From assembly GCF_024543085.1 (NCBI RefSeq), contig NZ_JANHNZ010000002.1, positions 62,001 to 126,000 on the forward strand: a DNA stretch of 64,000 nucleotides, written 5' to 3'. The position numbers and the translations under genes were made by a program. The number at the start of each line of letters is the position of its first letter. Position 1 is the first letter of the stretch. The notes under the pieces were generated by a model. It had not been told where the DNA came from, did not search any database, and saw only the letters and a program-made list of their open reading frames with translations. This document shows positions 25,335 through 34,531 of the stretch, in pieces. Source of the DNA: Granulicatella seriolae (GTDB lineage: Bacteria; Bacillota; Bacilli; Lactobacillales; Aerococcaceae).

Positions 25335-26330
25335 ATGATATTCGCAGATAAATTAATACAGCTTAGGAAGAAGAACGGTTGGTCACAAGAGGAACTGGGT
25401 GAATTAATGAACGTCAGTCGGCAGGCAGTTTCTAAATGGGAGGCAGCTCAATCCATCCCCGATTTGGAAAGAATTATCAAATTATCCCACTTGTTTGGTG
25501 TCTCTACAGATTATTTATTAAAAGATAGCCTAGAAGAATATGATGGTAATGAGCATTCTCTTGAAGAAAATCCCATTCGAAAAGTATCCGTTGAAGAAGC
25601 CAATACCTTTCTGACTATCAAAGAGGAAACTTCCAAACAGATAGCCCTAGCAACCTATCTTAGCATTCTCTCTCCAATTGGCTTATTCCTTTTACTGGGA
25701 GCTAACCAAGAAAAACAATGGAATATCAGTGAGAATCTGGCTGTTGGATTGGGCTTGATGCTGATGCTTGCCTTAGTTGTGGTGGCAGTTATCCTATTTA
25801 TCTCAAGTGGCTTCAAAAGCTCAAAATTCAATTTTCTAGAAAGTGAGATTGTTGAACTTACCTATGGCGTTGAAGGAATTGTCAAAGCAAAACAAGAAGC
25901 GTTCAGACCCACTTACCAAAAATTAAATATTATTGGAACCGTGCTCTGCATTGTAGCTATCTTCCCTTTATTTATAGGAATCATGATGGATGACGGAAAC
26001 TCATTTCTCATTCTATCTATGCTTAGCCTACTTTTGCTCATCCTAGGAATCGGGGTCATGCTCTTCATCCGAGCAGGCATCATCTGGACAAGCTACGAAA
26101 AACTACTGCAAGTTGGCGACTATTCCATCGAAAACAAAAAATCTTCTATAAACGAAGAAACTCTGGCTATCATTTATTGGCCTTTTGTTACAGCTATCTA
26201 TATAGGTTATAGTTTTCTAACAAATGACTGGACAACTAGTTGGATTGTCTGGGTAGTGGCTGGACTACTATACCCAGTCATTGTCCAAGTCCTTCGCTCC
26301 TTTAAGAAAAGATCTGCTAAACACTCCTAA
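25335..26330 (+). CDS. XRE-family regulator with membrane-spanning C-terminus
   Basis: The first 60 residues form a Cro/CI-type helix-turn-helix (LRKKNGWSQEELGELMNVSRQAVSKWE). The rest of the 331 residues contains about six hydrophobic segments (near 108-125, 138-165, 200-220, 223-245, 278-292, 300-315). Such membrane-tethered XRE regulators are known in Firmicutes; the signal sensed is unknown. AAGGAGG lies upstream of the ATG. It converges with the FGE-like gene across a type B element. Confidence 0.88.
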   Translation: MIFADKLIQLRKKNGWSQEELGELMNVSRQAVSKWEAAQSIPDLERIIKLSHLFGVSTDYLLKDSLEEYDGNEHSLEENPIRKVSVEEANTFLTIKEETSKQIALATYLSILSPIGLFLLLGANQEKQWNISENLAVGLGLMLMLALVVVAVILFISSGFKSSKFNFLESEIVELTYGVEGIVKAKQEAFRPTYQKLNIIGTVLCIVAIFPLFIGIMMDDGNSFLILSMLSLLLLILGIGVMLFIRAGIIWTSYEKLLQVGDYSIENKKSSINEETLAIIYWPFVTAIYIGYSFLTNDWTTSWIVWVVAGLLYPVIVQVLRSFKKRSAKHS

Positions 26331-26344
26331 AAATTAAAACAAGT

Positions 26345-26601
26345 GAGACTGGGCAATAAGTCCATGCTGCTATACAAACAAAAGAGTTTTGCGAAAATCT
26401 TATCAGAAATGACGGTGTAAAGCATAGCTGACGCACAGTGGATGTTTCGGCTTCAGCCGATTTACAGCCACGTAGACAGCTAAGCCAGTGAGACCTAGAC
26501 TCACGGCGGTGCCACCTTTCTCATTTCTGATAAGATTTTCGCAAAACTCTTTTGTGATTTAAATATAAACATGAGTCATTATGGACTTTTTGCCCAACCT
26601 C
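26345..26601. repeat. Type B element (B3), the most complete copy
   Basis: Inner arms of 33 bases, 26378-26410 and 26523-26555, are perfect inverted copies (left arm starts ACAAAAGAGTTTTGCG). An outer module, GAGACTGGGCAATAAGTCC at 26345, is inverted at 26581-26601 with three mismatches. The core has the outer stem bases ACGGTG, the hairpin CGGCTTCAGCCG and a GTGAG/CTCAC hairpin. It lies between two converging genes. Confidence 0.9.
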
Positions 26602-26700
26602 TTTACAATTACGTAGATAGCTACTTGGCTCACGATGGTTCCACCGCTTTTATTGCCAACAGATGGGCTAGAGACTCACTCATCCCCAATCATTCTTCAT

Positions 26701-27555
26701 TTAAAAATCCTTCACACATCTAAAGCCACAATTACTTGAGCTGGAGTTTGCAACACTTTTGTTTCGTGCACTTACTCGGTATCGATTGCAATAACTATGA
26801 TGGCACAAGAAGGAACCCCCTCGAATAGCATAAACATCTTGGTCAAAGACTTTATATTTTTGCCATAAGACTTTCCCATTGGTATGCGTGAAATCACTCA
26901 AATCCATTTTAGCAGGGTTTGAACACCATTCCCAGACATTGCCAATCATTTGGTAGAGCCCGAAAGCATTGGCCTCATATTCCTTTACCGGTGCTGTACC
27001 TAAATAGCCATCTGCCAAAGAATTTTCATTAGGAAAATCACCTTGCCAAGTATTGGCATGATAGCTCCCACCTTCAACTAGGTCTTGTCCCCAAGGATAA
27101 CGTGTCACCGAGCCAGCCCTTGCTGCATATTCCCACTCGGCTTCACTAGGCAAACGCAGCCCCGCCCAATCACAATAGGCCAAGGCATCATTGCGTGAGA
27201 CGTGGACAACAGGATGATTCATTCGCCCAGCAAGAGTTGATTCTGGACCTTCTGGCTGATTCCATTTTGCTCCCGGAACCATTAACCACCAAGGAAACTC
27301 AGGATTTTTGTAATAATGACCTCTATCCTTTTCCTCCACCAGCAAATGAAATACCATGCTCCAACCAAATTGCTCTGCTTCAGTCACATAGCCAGTTTCC
27401 TCAATGAATGTCGCAAACTCCTGATTGGTCACTGGTGTCTCAGCCATAGAAAATGACGGAATCAAGACCGGAACTTGAGGTCCTTCTTTATCCAACAAAT
27501 AACCTTCTTCAAACGCATCTCCCATAAAAAACATGCCGGCTTTTATATCTATCAT
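26701..27555 (-). CDS. Formylglycine-generating-enzyme (SUMF1) family protein
   Basis: FGE converts a Cys in type I sulfatases to formylglycine. This 284-residue protein covers the whole domain: GMFFMGDAFEEGYLLDKEGP at the start, TPVTNQEFATFIEETGY, RLPSEAEWEYAARAG, and GNVWEWCSN. The end, GGSFLCHHSYCNRYR, holds two Cys at 251 and 256, the same five-residue spacing as the copper-binding active-site pair of FGE, so an active enzyme is likely. It follows mtnN by 11 bases. No sulfatase is encoded in the window. Confidence 0.88.
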   Translation of the reverse strand: MIDIKAGMFFMGDAFEEGYLLDKEGPQVPVLIPSFSMAETPVTNQEFATFIEETGYVTEAEQFGWSMVFHLLVEEKDRGHYYKNPEFPWWLMVPGAKWNQPEGPESTLAGRMNHPVVHVSRNDALAYCDWAGLRLPSEAEWEYAARAGSVTRYPWGQDLVEGGSYHANTWQGDFPNENSLADGYLGTAPVKEYEANAFGLYQMIGNVWEWCSNPAKMDLSDFTHTNGKVLWQKYKVFDQDVYAIRGGSFLCHHSYCNRYRVSARNKSVANSSSSNCGFRCVKDF

Positions 27556-27566
27556 CAGTACTACCT

Positions 27567-28259
27567 CTACATATGCTTAATGTATAAGCAGACCATTTGT
27601 GCGGATTTTTTGCCTGCAGTCACGATAAATTGGTCGAAACTAACTGCCGACTCACCACTCTCAGGAATATCTGAGATCGCCCGAATGACTAAGAAAGGAA
27701 CTTTAAAGGTATAACAGGTTTGTGCAATGGCTGCACCTTCCATTTCTGTGGCTAATACATCTGGAAAATGTCTTAGAATTGCCTGTCTTGGTGCTTCAGT
27801 ATGGATAAAGGCATCGGCTGAAACGATTAAGCCAACATGTGCTTGAAGTCCAACTTCTTTAGCCGCTTCAAGAGCTCCATCTAAAAATTTATGACTAGTC
27901 TCAAATCTCGCTGGAAGACCAGGCAATTGTCCATAATCATAATTAAACCCCGTCACATCTACATCACTGTAAGCCAGATTATTGGCAATAACTACGTCCC
28001 CAATTTTCAATCCCTTACCCAATCCCCCTGCAGACCCTGTATTAATAACAAAGTCCACTTTAAAATGGTGGATTAAAAGTGTGGTGGCAATAGCTGACAT
28101 AACTTTACCAATACCAGATTGCACTAAGACGACCCGTTTGCCTGCTAACTGACCTGCAACAAAAGTCCAACCAGCAATCTCAACTTCACCAGAAATATGC
28201 ATCCTTTCCAATAAATAATGCTTCTCCTCTTCCATTGCAGCTACAATACCAATTTTCAT
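27567..28259 (-). CDS. mtnN: 5'-methylthioadenosine/S-adenosylhomocysteine nucleosidase
   Basis: This enzyme removes adenine from MTA, SAH and 5'-deoxyadenosine, clearing by-products of SAM-using enzymes. The 230-residue length matches the family. The N-terminal GIVAAMEEE holds the catalytic Glu, NTGSAGGLG the ribose-binding region, and ATEMEGAAIAQ and RAISD the purine-binding and catalytic Asp. I use the ATG at 28259. It is followed by the FGE-like gene in the same transcript. Confidence 0.95.
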   Translation of the reverse strand: MKIGIVAAMEEEKHYLLERMHISGEVEIAGWTFVAGQLAGKRVVLVQSGIGKVMSAIATTLLIHHFKVDFVINTGSAGGLGKGLKIGDVVIANNLAYSDVDVTGFNYDYGQLPGLPARFETSHKFLDGALEAAKEVGLQAHVGLIVSADAFIHTEAPRQAILRHFPDVLATEMEGAAIAQTCYTFKVPFLVIRAISDIPESGESAVSFDQFIVTAGKKSAQMVCLYIKHM

Positions 28260-28354
28260 CATCTCATCCTTTCTCAAACTGTAGTTCAATAATGTTCATT
28301 TTTTCTTAGAGCTAGACAAGAACTCTGAGTAACAATATTTTTAAAACTATAAAA

Positions 28355-28516
28355 GAGTCTCTAGCAGCTGAGTCAAAAATGACAGTGTAAAGCATAGCTG
28401 ACGCACAGTGGATGTTTCGGCTTCAGCCGATTACAGCTACGTAGGTAGGTAAGTCGTGAGACCAAGGCTCACGGCGGTGCCATCGTTTTCATTTATGATT
28501 CAGTTGCTAGAGACTC
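28355..28516. repeat. Type B element (B4), downstream of the GNAT gene
   Basis: The arms GAGTCTCTAGCAGCTGAGTC (28355 on) and their inverse at 28491-28516 match at 23 of 26. Their sequence is unlike the arms of B3 although the core (GTGTAAAGCATAGCTGACGC, CGGCTTCAGCCG) is nearly the same. Confidence 0.85.
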
Positions 28517-28553
28517 GTGTATAGAAAGAAAAACATCTCATCTTCTAGTCCTC

Positions 28554-29084
28554 TTAAATCATTAAAGCCATACGATAAACATCCCAATACTTATTCCCAT
28601 CAAAGAGTACTCCTTTTAAAGTACCTTCCATTTCAAAACCAAACGATTTGTATAAGTGGATGGCAACCTCATTATCCAACCGCACATCCAATTCAATCCG
28701 CCGCAAGATTTTACCCTCTTTAGCCCAATAAAGTAGCTCATCCATAAGGTATTTACCAATACCAAAACCCCAGTAATCCTTATGTACAGAAATACCTAAC
28801 TCTCCCACATGCATCAACCGTTCTCTAGGCGAAGCGGAAATGTTGCCTAGACCAACAATCTTATCGCCATCAAAAGCTACTAACATGATTTGGTTATCAC
28901 TTTCTTGCATACTTTCTAAAAACATAGCTTCTTGCTCAACCGTTAAATCTACGCCTTCAGCTCCATAGGTAAGGTTATCCGTTTGACCACCAATCTCCTT
29001 GGTAAAGTCAATAATCTTTTCAGCATCCTTGGCTTGCGCCTCTTCCAGATGTATTGAGACCGATTCATTCTTCTCTTTACTCAT
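28554..29084 (-). CDS. GNAT-family N-acetyltransferase
   Basis: This protein of about 176 residues has the GNAT fold: IHLEEAQAKDAEKII, the acetyl-CoA loop GISVHKDYWGFGIGKYLMDE and the IHLYKSFGFEMEGTLKG end. The Q/R-x-x-G-x-G/A motif appears as YWGFGIG. It follows tsaE with a short overlap. Although RimI often lies next to tsa genes, this sequence is closer to general acetyltransferases, and its substrate is unknown. The ATG at 29093 is an alternative start. Confidence 0.85.
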   Translation of the reverse strand: MSKEKNESVSIHLEEAQAKDAEKIIDFTKEIGGQTDNLTYGAEGVDLTVEQEAMFLESMQESDNQIMLVAFDGDKIVGLGNISASPRERLMHVGELGISVHKDYWGFGIGKYLMDELLYWAKEGKILRRIELDVRLDNEVAIHLYKSFGFEMEGTLKGVLFDGNKYWDVYRMALMI

Positions 29085-29607
29085 CTCTTTCATCTTCCTT
29101 CTGGCTTGTGACTTGAAGTTGATTCTGTATATTATCTAACCATTTTTGATACGCTAAACCACTTGGAAAGAGCTCAATTCGTCTAGCTTCCAAATACTTA
29201 TCTGTTGCTGCTTCGTCACTGTTCAATTTGTGAAATTGGATAAGAAGAAAGTCCTCAGGAAGTTGGTCCTCAATAAACTTTGCCCACTCAATCACGGTGA
29301 GGCCTTGTCCTAAAATATATTCTTCTAAGCCTAAGTCATCTGAGCCGGCCACTTCTAGGCGATACATATCCATATGATACAAGGGCAAACGACCATCTTG
29401 ATACTCACGAATTAAGGTATAAGTGGGACTTTTGATTATTCTGGAGATCCCTAATCCTTTAGCGATGCCCTTAGTAAAAGTCGTCTTGCCTGCCCCTAAT
29501 TCCCCTTCTAACAAAAACAGTGCTCCAGGAAACGCCTGTTCAGCAAGTATTTCAGCCAATTCTAATGTTTGAGCTTCATTTTCTATTAAAATGCTTATCT
29601 TATCCAT
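29077..29607 (-). CDS. tsaE: tRNA threonylcarbamoyladenosine biosynthesis ATPase
   Basis: This small P-loop protein works with TsaB and TsaD to make t6A at position 37 of ANN-decoding tRNAs. The Walker A LEGELGAGKTTFTKG is at residues 33-47, and SPTYTLIREY and HMDMYRL are the family switch motifs. At 176 residues it is a little longer than E. coli YjeE, with a C-terminal extension. It lies between pheA and a GNAT gene. Confidence 0.95.
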   Translation of the reverse strand: MDKISILIENEAQTLELAEILAEQAFPGALFLLEGELGAGKTTFTKGIAKGLGISRIIKSPTYTLIREYQDGRLPLYHMDMYRLEVAGSDDLGLEEYILGQGLTVIEWAKFIEDQLPEDFLLIQFHKLNSDEAATDKYLEARRIELFPSGLAYQKWLDNIQNQLQVTSQKEDERDE

Positions 29608-29634
29608 AAACGTATGCTCCTTTTTTGACTGAAC

Positions 29635-30480
29635 TTACTCATTTGGCAAGCTGGCCGCTTGAAATTGACCTAGTAACTGAACGTATTTGGCGTACTGGTT
29701 TAATTGTTCTAGCAAATCTGCTACAGAATCTTTTTCAGCATCAAAGCTGGCTTCAATAAAGAATCCATAAGAAAAAGATTGATTAGCGATTGGTCTAGCG
29801 TTCAAACTTAGAAGGTTGGCCTCGAACTTTTCAAATTGTAGCAAAAGTTTGGTTAAGGAACCTGGTTCATGCGAGGTTTCCACATAAAAGGACAACTTAT
29901 TGCCACTAGTTTTTTGAGGTCGTCCCTTTTCCAAAACATAAAACCGTGTTGTATTATCCATTTCTGTTTGAATATGTTCTTGCAAGACTTCTAGTTGATA
30001 AAGTTGACCAGCACGTGCACTGGCAAGCGCAGCTATAGTTGGATCTTGTTCGTCTTTGACAAACAAAGCTGCATTAGCTGTGTCGTCATAGGCAACAGCT
30101 TCCATCCAAGGGTGCTCCTCGAAAAAAGAAATGCACTGGGTGAGGGCTTCTGGATGGGATAAAACTTTACCAATCCGTTCAATGGAACTTCCTCGAATGC
30201 CCAATAAGGTATGACGAATCGGCACAAAAATTTCTTTGACAGCAAAAACATCCTGATGTCGGAACAAGTCCATGGTGCGAGCAATAATCCCAGTTGTAGA
30301 ATTTTCAACTGGTATCACAATCTGGTCGACACTACCATTTAACAAGTCGTCCACTAAATGCTTAAAGGTCGAATAGCCAACTATGGTTAAGGATGCCGAC
30401 TCTCTTTCTAAGCCTTCTATATATCGATTGGTTGCCTCTTCACTATAGGCTCCTGGTATTCCCTGATAAGCTATTTTCAA
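29635..30480 (-). CDS. pheA: Prephenate dehydratase
   Basis: This enzyme converts prephenate to phenylpyruvate in phenylalanine synthesis. The N-terminal catalytic part starts MKIAYQGIPGAYSEEAT and contains NSTTGII and the catalytic-region motif NTTRFYVLEKG. The C-terminal ACT domain starts after it, with SHEPGSLTKLL, and gives phenylalanine feedback control. 281 residues is usual for the monofunctional form. It leads a pheA-tsaE-GNAT set. Confidence 0.95.
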   Translation of the reverse strand: MKIAYQGIPGAYSEEATNRYIEGLERESASLTIVGYSTFKHLVDDLLNGSVDQIVIPVENSTTGIIARTMDLFRHQDVFAVKEIFVPIRHTLLGIRGSSIERIGKVLSHPEALTQCISFFEEHPWMEAVAYDDTANAALFVKDEQDPTIAALASARAGQLYQLEVLQEHIQTEMDNTTRFYVLEKGRPQKTSGNKLSFYVETSHEPGSLTKLLLQFEKFEANLLSLNARPIANQSFSYGFFIEASFDAEKDSVADLLEQLNQYAKYVQLLGQFQAASLPNE

Positions 30481-30504
30481 GTCATCACCTCATCGTAAAT
30501 TTTT

Positions 30505-30547
30505 TTATAAAAAATAGTGAGTGCCCGATTAAGGACTACTCACTATT
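30505..30547 (-). terminator. Terminator of the amino-acid ABC operon
   Basis: On the minus strand AATAGTGAGT and ACTCACTATT pair around a 15-base loop and are followed by a T run. It lies eight bases after the ATPase stop and before pheA. Confidence 0.8.
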
Positions 30548-30554
30548 ATACCAT

Positions 30555-31289
30555 CTAATTCAAAATTCGCATTAGGAATTCTTTGGTTCGTTCTTCTTTT
30601 GGATCATTAAAAATAACTTCTGGTGTGCCTTCCTCGGCAATCAATCCTTTGTCCATGAAGATAACTCGGTCACTAACTTCTCTGGCAAATTCCATCTCAT
30701 GAGTTACCACAACCATGGTCAAGCCTGACTTAGCTAGTTTTTTCATTGTCTCCAAGACTTCACCTACCATCTCTGGGTCAAGTGCTGAAGTCGGTTCATC
30801 GAACAGCAATACATCTGGTTGCATAGTTAAAGCACGAGCGATTGCCACACGTTGTTTCTGACCACCGGACAATTGCTTTGGCTTGGCATTAATGTAGGAA
30901 GCCATTCCAACTGTCTCCAAATATTCCTTGGCTAACTTCTCAGCGCTATCTTTGGATTTTTTCAAGACTTTAACTGGGCCAACCGTACAATTTTCTAAAA
31001 CATTCAAGTTGTTGAAGAGATTAAACTGTTGGAAAACCATACCTAAATGGCTACGGTAATCATAAATATTTTGTTTTTCACCAAGAATGTTTTCGCCTCG
31101 GTAAAAAATATCGCCACTAGTTGGCTTTTCTAACAAATTAATACAGCGTAGGAGAGTTGATTTTCCTGAGCCTGATGACCCAATAATGGTCACTACCTCA
31201 CCACTTTTAACTGTAAAAGAAATATCTTTTAGTACTTCATTTTTCCCAAACCATTTGCTCAAGTTACGAATCTCTAAAATATTAGTCAT
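30555..31289 (-). CDS. Polar amino-acid ABC transporter ATP-binding protein
   Basis: This 244-residue ATPase is of the GlnQ/HisP type: Walker [10 protein letters not shown], signature LSGGQKQR, Walker [20 protein letters not shown]. It pairs with the permease directly upstream (1-base gap) and the lipoprotein. The start is the ATG at 31289 behind AGGTGG. The likely substrate class is a polar amino acid; the exact one cannot be read from sequence. Confidence 0.93.
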   Translation of the reverse strand: MTNILEIRNLSKWFGKNEVLKDISFTVKSGEVVTIIGSSGSGKSTLLRCINLLEKPTSGDIFYRGENILGEKQNIYDYRSHLGMVFQQFNLFNNLNVLENCTVGPVKVLKKSKDSAEKLAKEYLETVGMASYINAKPKQLSGGQKQRVAIARALTMQPDVLLFDEPTSALDPEMVGEVLETMKKLAKSGLTMVVVTHEMEFAREVSDRVIFMDKGLIAEEGTPEVIFNDPKEERTKEFLMRILN

Positions 31290-31290
31290 C

Positions 31291-32070
31291 TCAACCACCT
31301 ATCCTTTTCGCAACAGTCTTTTGTACATTAGCCATGGAATTTGACCCCATAGGATCCGATTTTATCAGATCATAGCTATCTGGGCCATCCAAATGACTTT
31401 CTAAACGGCGTAGGATTCTGGTAATGGTAAAGGTCATGATAAAGTAGATGATTAGGGTGACAAAGAAGGTCTCAAAGTACCTAAAGTTCGTTCCGGCCAC
31501 CGTTTTTGTCGCAAAGTACAATTCAGAAACTGAAATAACGTTCAATACAGACGTATCTTTAATATTGATAACAAATTCGTTTCCTGTAGCTGGTAATATA
31601 TTTCGAATAACTTGAGGAAAAATGACATTTAACATAGTTTGTGTATGGGTCATACCAATTGCTTGGGCAGCTTCAAATTGTCCTTTATCAATGGACAAAA
31701 TACCTCCACGAACAATTTCTGCCATATAGGCACCAGTGTTAATAGAGATGATAAAAATGGCTGCAAAAGTACGATTCATGTCAATACCAAATGCCATTGC
31801 GGACCCGTAATAGATAACCATGGCTTGCACAATCATCGGTGTTCCTCTGAAAAACTCTGTATAACAGGATAATAAGAAATTAACTGTTTTCAAGAAGCGG
31901 CGTTTCCATGTTTGTTCAGGCATGGGAATAGTTTTAATCATTCCTATTAGAAGTCCAATTCCCGTTCCAATCAGGGTACCGATAACGGAAATGTAAAGCG
32001 TAATCCAAGCCCCTTCTAAAAACATTTGCCAATTTTCTTGTATGATTTTAATTATCCATTCTAAACTCAT
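31291..32070 (-). CDS. Polar amino-acid ABC transporter permease
   Basis: This 259-residue membrane protein of the HisM/GlnP type has about five hydrophobic segments. The coupling region [19 protein letters not shown] and the EFFRGTP motif are typical of polar amino-acid permeases. It lies between the binding lipoprotein and the ATPase. The C-terminal tail of about 30 polar residues is longer than usual. Confidence 0.92.
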   Translation of the reverse strand: MSLEWIIKIIQENWQMFLEGAWITLYISVIGTLIGTGIGLLIGMIKTIPMPEQTWKRRFLKTVNFLLSCYTEFFRGTPMIVQAMVIYYGSAMAFGIDMNRTFAAIFIISINTGAYMAEIVRGGILSIDKGQFEAAQAIGMTHTQTMLNVIFPQVIRNILPATGNEFVINIKDTSVLNVISVSELYFATKTVAGTNFRYFETFFVTLIIYFIMTFTITRILRRLESHLDGPDSYDLIKSDPMGSNSMANVQKTVAKRIGG

Positions 32071-32088
32071 TAATACACCATCATCTTT

Positions 32089-32919
32089 CTACTGAGCTGC
32101 AGGTTGATTTTTCACTGCATCTGTCATTAATTGTAATCGTTCTTCATCAGAAATTTTCGCTAGAGCTTCGTTAACTTTTTCTGTTAATGGACTATCTTTC
32201 TTTAGACCGATTGCAATATCTGTATCCTCTGCACTGGTTTGGAAACCATTTGTCAATTCAACCATGACATAGTTAGGGTCAGCTGCATGTGCACTTTCTC
32301 CTTCAGGCTTCTCAGAAACATAGGCATCAATCGTACCTGCTTGTAAGGCTACACGCATAGCAGGGAAGTTATCCATAGCTGGTTGTTTTTCTACATCAGG
32401 GATTTGGTCAATCACACTATAATGGAATGTATTCAACTGACCTGTCACTTTAGCCCCTGAAAAATCAGCCAGGCTAGTTGCATTTTCATATTTGCTGCCT
32501 TTTTTAACAATCATAACCAATTGAGATTGGTAATACGGAGCAGAAAAATCAATAGTTTGTTTTCGTTCTGCAGTTGGGCTCATCCCAGCAATAATACCAT
32601 CAATCTTGCCTGATAGTAGGGCCGGTGTTAAGCCATCCCATTCCGTTTTAACGATGACTAATTTTTTACCTAGAGAAGCTGCGACTTTTTTCGCAATTTC
32701 TACGTCATAACCACCAGCATACTCACTGGTTCCTTCAATTGGAACAGCACCATTAGCATCTGTGGATTGTGACCAGTTGAAAGGCGGGTATCCCGCTTCC
32801 ATACCAATTGTGAATGTGTCTGAATTCTCCCCACTTGGTGAACTAGAATTCCCGCAAGCAACTAAGAAAACAGCCGCAAGGAGTGACAATAAGACTACTA
32901 AGTTTTTACTTTTTCTCAT
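32089..32919 (-). CDS. Amino-acid ABC transporter substrate-binding lipoprotein
   Basis: This 276-residue family 3 solute-binding protein has a signal peptide ending FLVAC, with the lipidated Cys at residue 22. GMEAGYPPFNW at the start, GGYDVEIAKKVAASLGK, and GIIAGMSPTAERKQTIDFS are typical of the amino-acid binding fold, including the conserved Arg that holds the ligand carboxylate. It is the first gene of a three-gene importer. Confidence 0.93.
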   Translation of the reverse strand: MRKSKNLVVLLSLLAAVFLVACGNSSSPSGENSDTFTIGMEAGYPPFNWSQSTDANGAVPIEGTSEYAGGYDVEIAKKVAASLGKKLVIVKTEWDGLTPALLSGKIDGIIAGMSPTAERKQTIDFSAPYYQSQLVMIVKKGSKYENATSLADFSGAKVTGQLNTFHYSVIDQIPDVEKQPAMDNFPAMRVALQAGTIDAYVSEKPEGESAHAADPNYVMVELTNGFQTSAEDTDIAIGLKKDSPLTEKVNEALAKISDEERLQLMTDAVKNQPAAQ

Positions 32920-32965
32920 TTTTATACCTCATTTCTTTTTTCTTAATTACTAGTTACATTCTAAA

Positions 32966-32994
32966 ATCCTACCATACGTATTTATTGCAAGCAA
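32966..32994 (-). promoter_or_regulatory. Candidate promoter of the amino-acid importer
   Basis: On the minus strand TTGCTT (32989-32994) and TAGGAT (32966-32971) are 17 bases apart. It is a moderate match to consensus. Confidence 0.45.
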
Positions 32995-33221
32995 GGAAAA
33001 ATGTGAATTTAATGAAATTTCTTTGATATAATTATAAGAGAACTGCTTAGATAAAGCAAACGTCCTAAATATGTGTAGACAAAAAATACATTAGTCTGCT
33101 CTTGTTAATAGAAAATTAGCTAAGATCAACAAACTATTTTGCTTAATGTATTCGGGCTGGAGGAAAAATCCTTACTAAATAAAATATGTTTCAAGACACA
33201 AACAAGCCTCAAAATAGGCTG
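32995..33221. other. Intergenic stretch without a recognised gene
   Basis: AT-rich sequence between the amino-acid importer promoter and the compact type B element. A TATAAT near 33027 could be part of a rightward promoter, but there is no reading frame or clear -35 for it. Confidence 0.4.
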
Positions 33222-33290
33222 TCAGAAATTAAAATGGTGGCACCGCTGTGAGCCTTGGTCTCACAGCGGTGCCACTGTTTCGATTTCTGA
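33222..33290. repeat. Compact type B element (B5), downstream of pta
   Basis: Only one branch of the core remains. GTGGCACCGCTGTGAG (33237-33252) pairs perfectly over 16 bases with 33260-33275 around loop CCTTGGT, inside TCAGAAAT/ATTTCTGA. Other copies have GCCGTGAG/CTCACGGC where this one has GCTGTGAG/CTCACAGC, a paired change. A right-arm remnant follows (GGGAACTCTTTTGTGATTT), and no left arm is seen. Confidence 0.8.
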
Positions 33291-33365
33291 TATATTTCTC
33301 GGGAACTCTTTTGTGATTTAGAAATAGATAGCATTCTTTACGAACTTTTTACCTAATCCCATTTC

Positions 33366-34346
33366 TTACCCGATTAAGACTTGATTCGCAGTAATGATAG
33401 CCAATTTGTAGACATCTTCTTCGTTACTTCCGCGAGATAGGTCAGAGATTGGTTTGTTCAAGCCTTGTAAGATTGGTCCAATAGCTTCAAAACCACCAAA
33501 CCGTTGTGCAATCTTATAGCCAATGTTCCCTGATTGAATTTCTGGGAAAACAAAGACAGTTGCTCGACCAGCTACCTTTGATTCAGGAGATTTTTGTTTG
33601 GCCACTGCTGGAACAAAGGCAGCATCAAATTGCAATTCTCCGTCAATATTGTATTGGGGAGCTAATTCTTGTGCAATACGTGTTGCTTCAACAACCTTAT
33701 CTACTTCTGGAGAAGCTGCTGAACCTTTTGTAGAGAAACTTAACATAGCTACATTTGGTTCAATACCAAACATCTCAGCAGTTTTAGCAGATTCTACAGC
33801 AATTTCAGCTAATTCTTGTGCATTTGGATTCACATTGATCGCACAGTCAGAGAAGAGGTATTTTTCACGCATGTTGTTGTGAATCATGATGAAAGCACCA
33901 CTTGTACGAGAAACACCTGGTTTGGTTTTAATAATTTGTAAAGCAGGACGAACTGTATCTCCTGTAGAGTGAACAGCACCAGATACTAAGCCATCTGCTA
34001 AGCCCATATAGACTAGCATAGTTCCAAAATAGGTTTCCTCACGTAATAAGGTTTGAGCTTGCTCTTTGGTAGCCTTACCCTTACGGCGTTCTACAAAACT
34101 TTCCACCATTTGATCGAACGCATCGTAGTCATTAGGGTCAATGATTGTGATGTCATGTAGATTAAACCCACGACTTTTGGCAGCTTCTTTAATTTCCTTT
34201 ACATTCCCTAATAGAATAGGTTGGCATAAGTCTTCAGCTAATAATCTTACCGCAGCTCCCAAAATACGAGGCTCTGTTCCTTCTGGAAATACAATTCTAA
34301 TCTTTTTACCGCTAATTTTTTTTGATAGTCCTTCAAATAGTTCCAC
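33366..34346 (-). CDS. pta: Phosphate acetyltransferase
   Basis: This cytosolic enzyme interconverts acetyl-CoA and acetyl phosphate, and works with acetate kinase to make ATP. The 326-residue single-domain form is typical of Firmicutes. Segments IRIVFPEGTEPRILGAA, GLADGLVSGAVHSTGDTVRPALQ, DCAINVNPNAQELAEIA and PEIQSGNIGYKIAQR are conserved. The catalytic Ser/Asp/Arg region at the C-terminus is intact. It is a single gene with a compact type B element after its stop. Confidence 0.97.
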   Translation of the reverse strand: MELFEGLSKKISGKKIRIVFPEGTEPRILGAAVRLLAEDLCQPILLGNVKEIKEAAKSRGFNLHDITIIDPNDYDAFDQMVESFVERRKGKATKEQAQTLLREETYFGTMLVYMGLADGLVSGAVHSTGDTVRPALQIIKTKPGVSRTSGAFIMIHNNMREKYLFSDCAINVNPNAQELAEIAVESAKTAEMFGIEPNVAMLSFSTKGSAASPEVDKVVEATRIAQELAPQYNIDGELQFDAAFVPAVAKQKSPESKVAGRATVFVFPEIQSGNIGYKIAQRFGGFEAIGPILQGLNKPISDLSRGSNEEDVYKLAIITANQVLIG

Positions 34347-34450
34347 TGATATCCCTCCAAATTTAGATTACATAACTATGATACACCATTTATCTAAAAA
34401 AAAACAGTCTTTCTCTAGGTAAACTATTAGCAAATTCAATAATAGACAAT

Positions 34451-34491
34451 AAAAAAACACTTTATGAAAATAATGACATTTCCATAAAGTG
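34451..34491 (-). terminator. Terminator of the ABC-F gene
   Basis: On the minus strand CACTTTATGGAAA and TTTTCATAAAGTG pair with little mismatch, and seven Ts follow (34451-34457). It lies 40 bases after the ABC-F stop. Confidence 0.85.
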
Positions 34492-34531
34492 AAACAGTTT
34501 TTCATCATCTGTTAGAACAGTTTGCTAGTAA

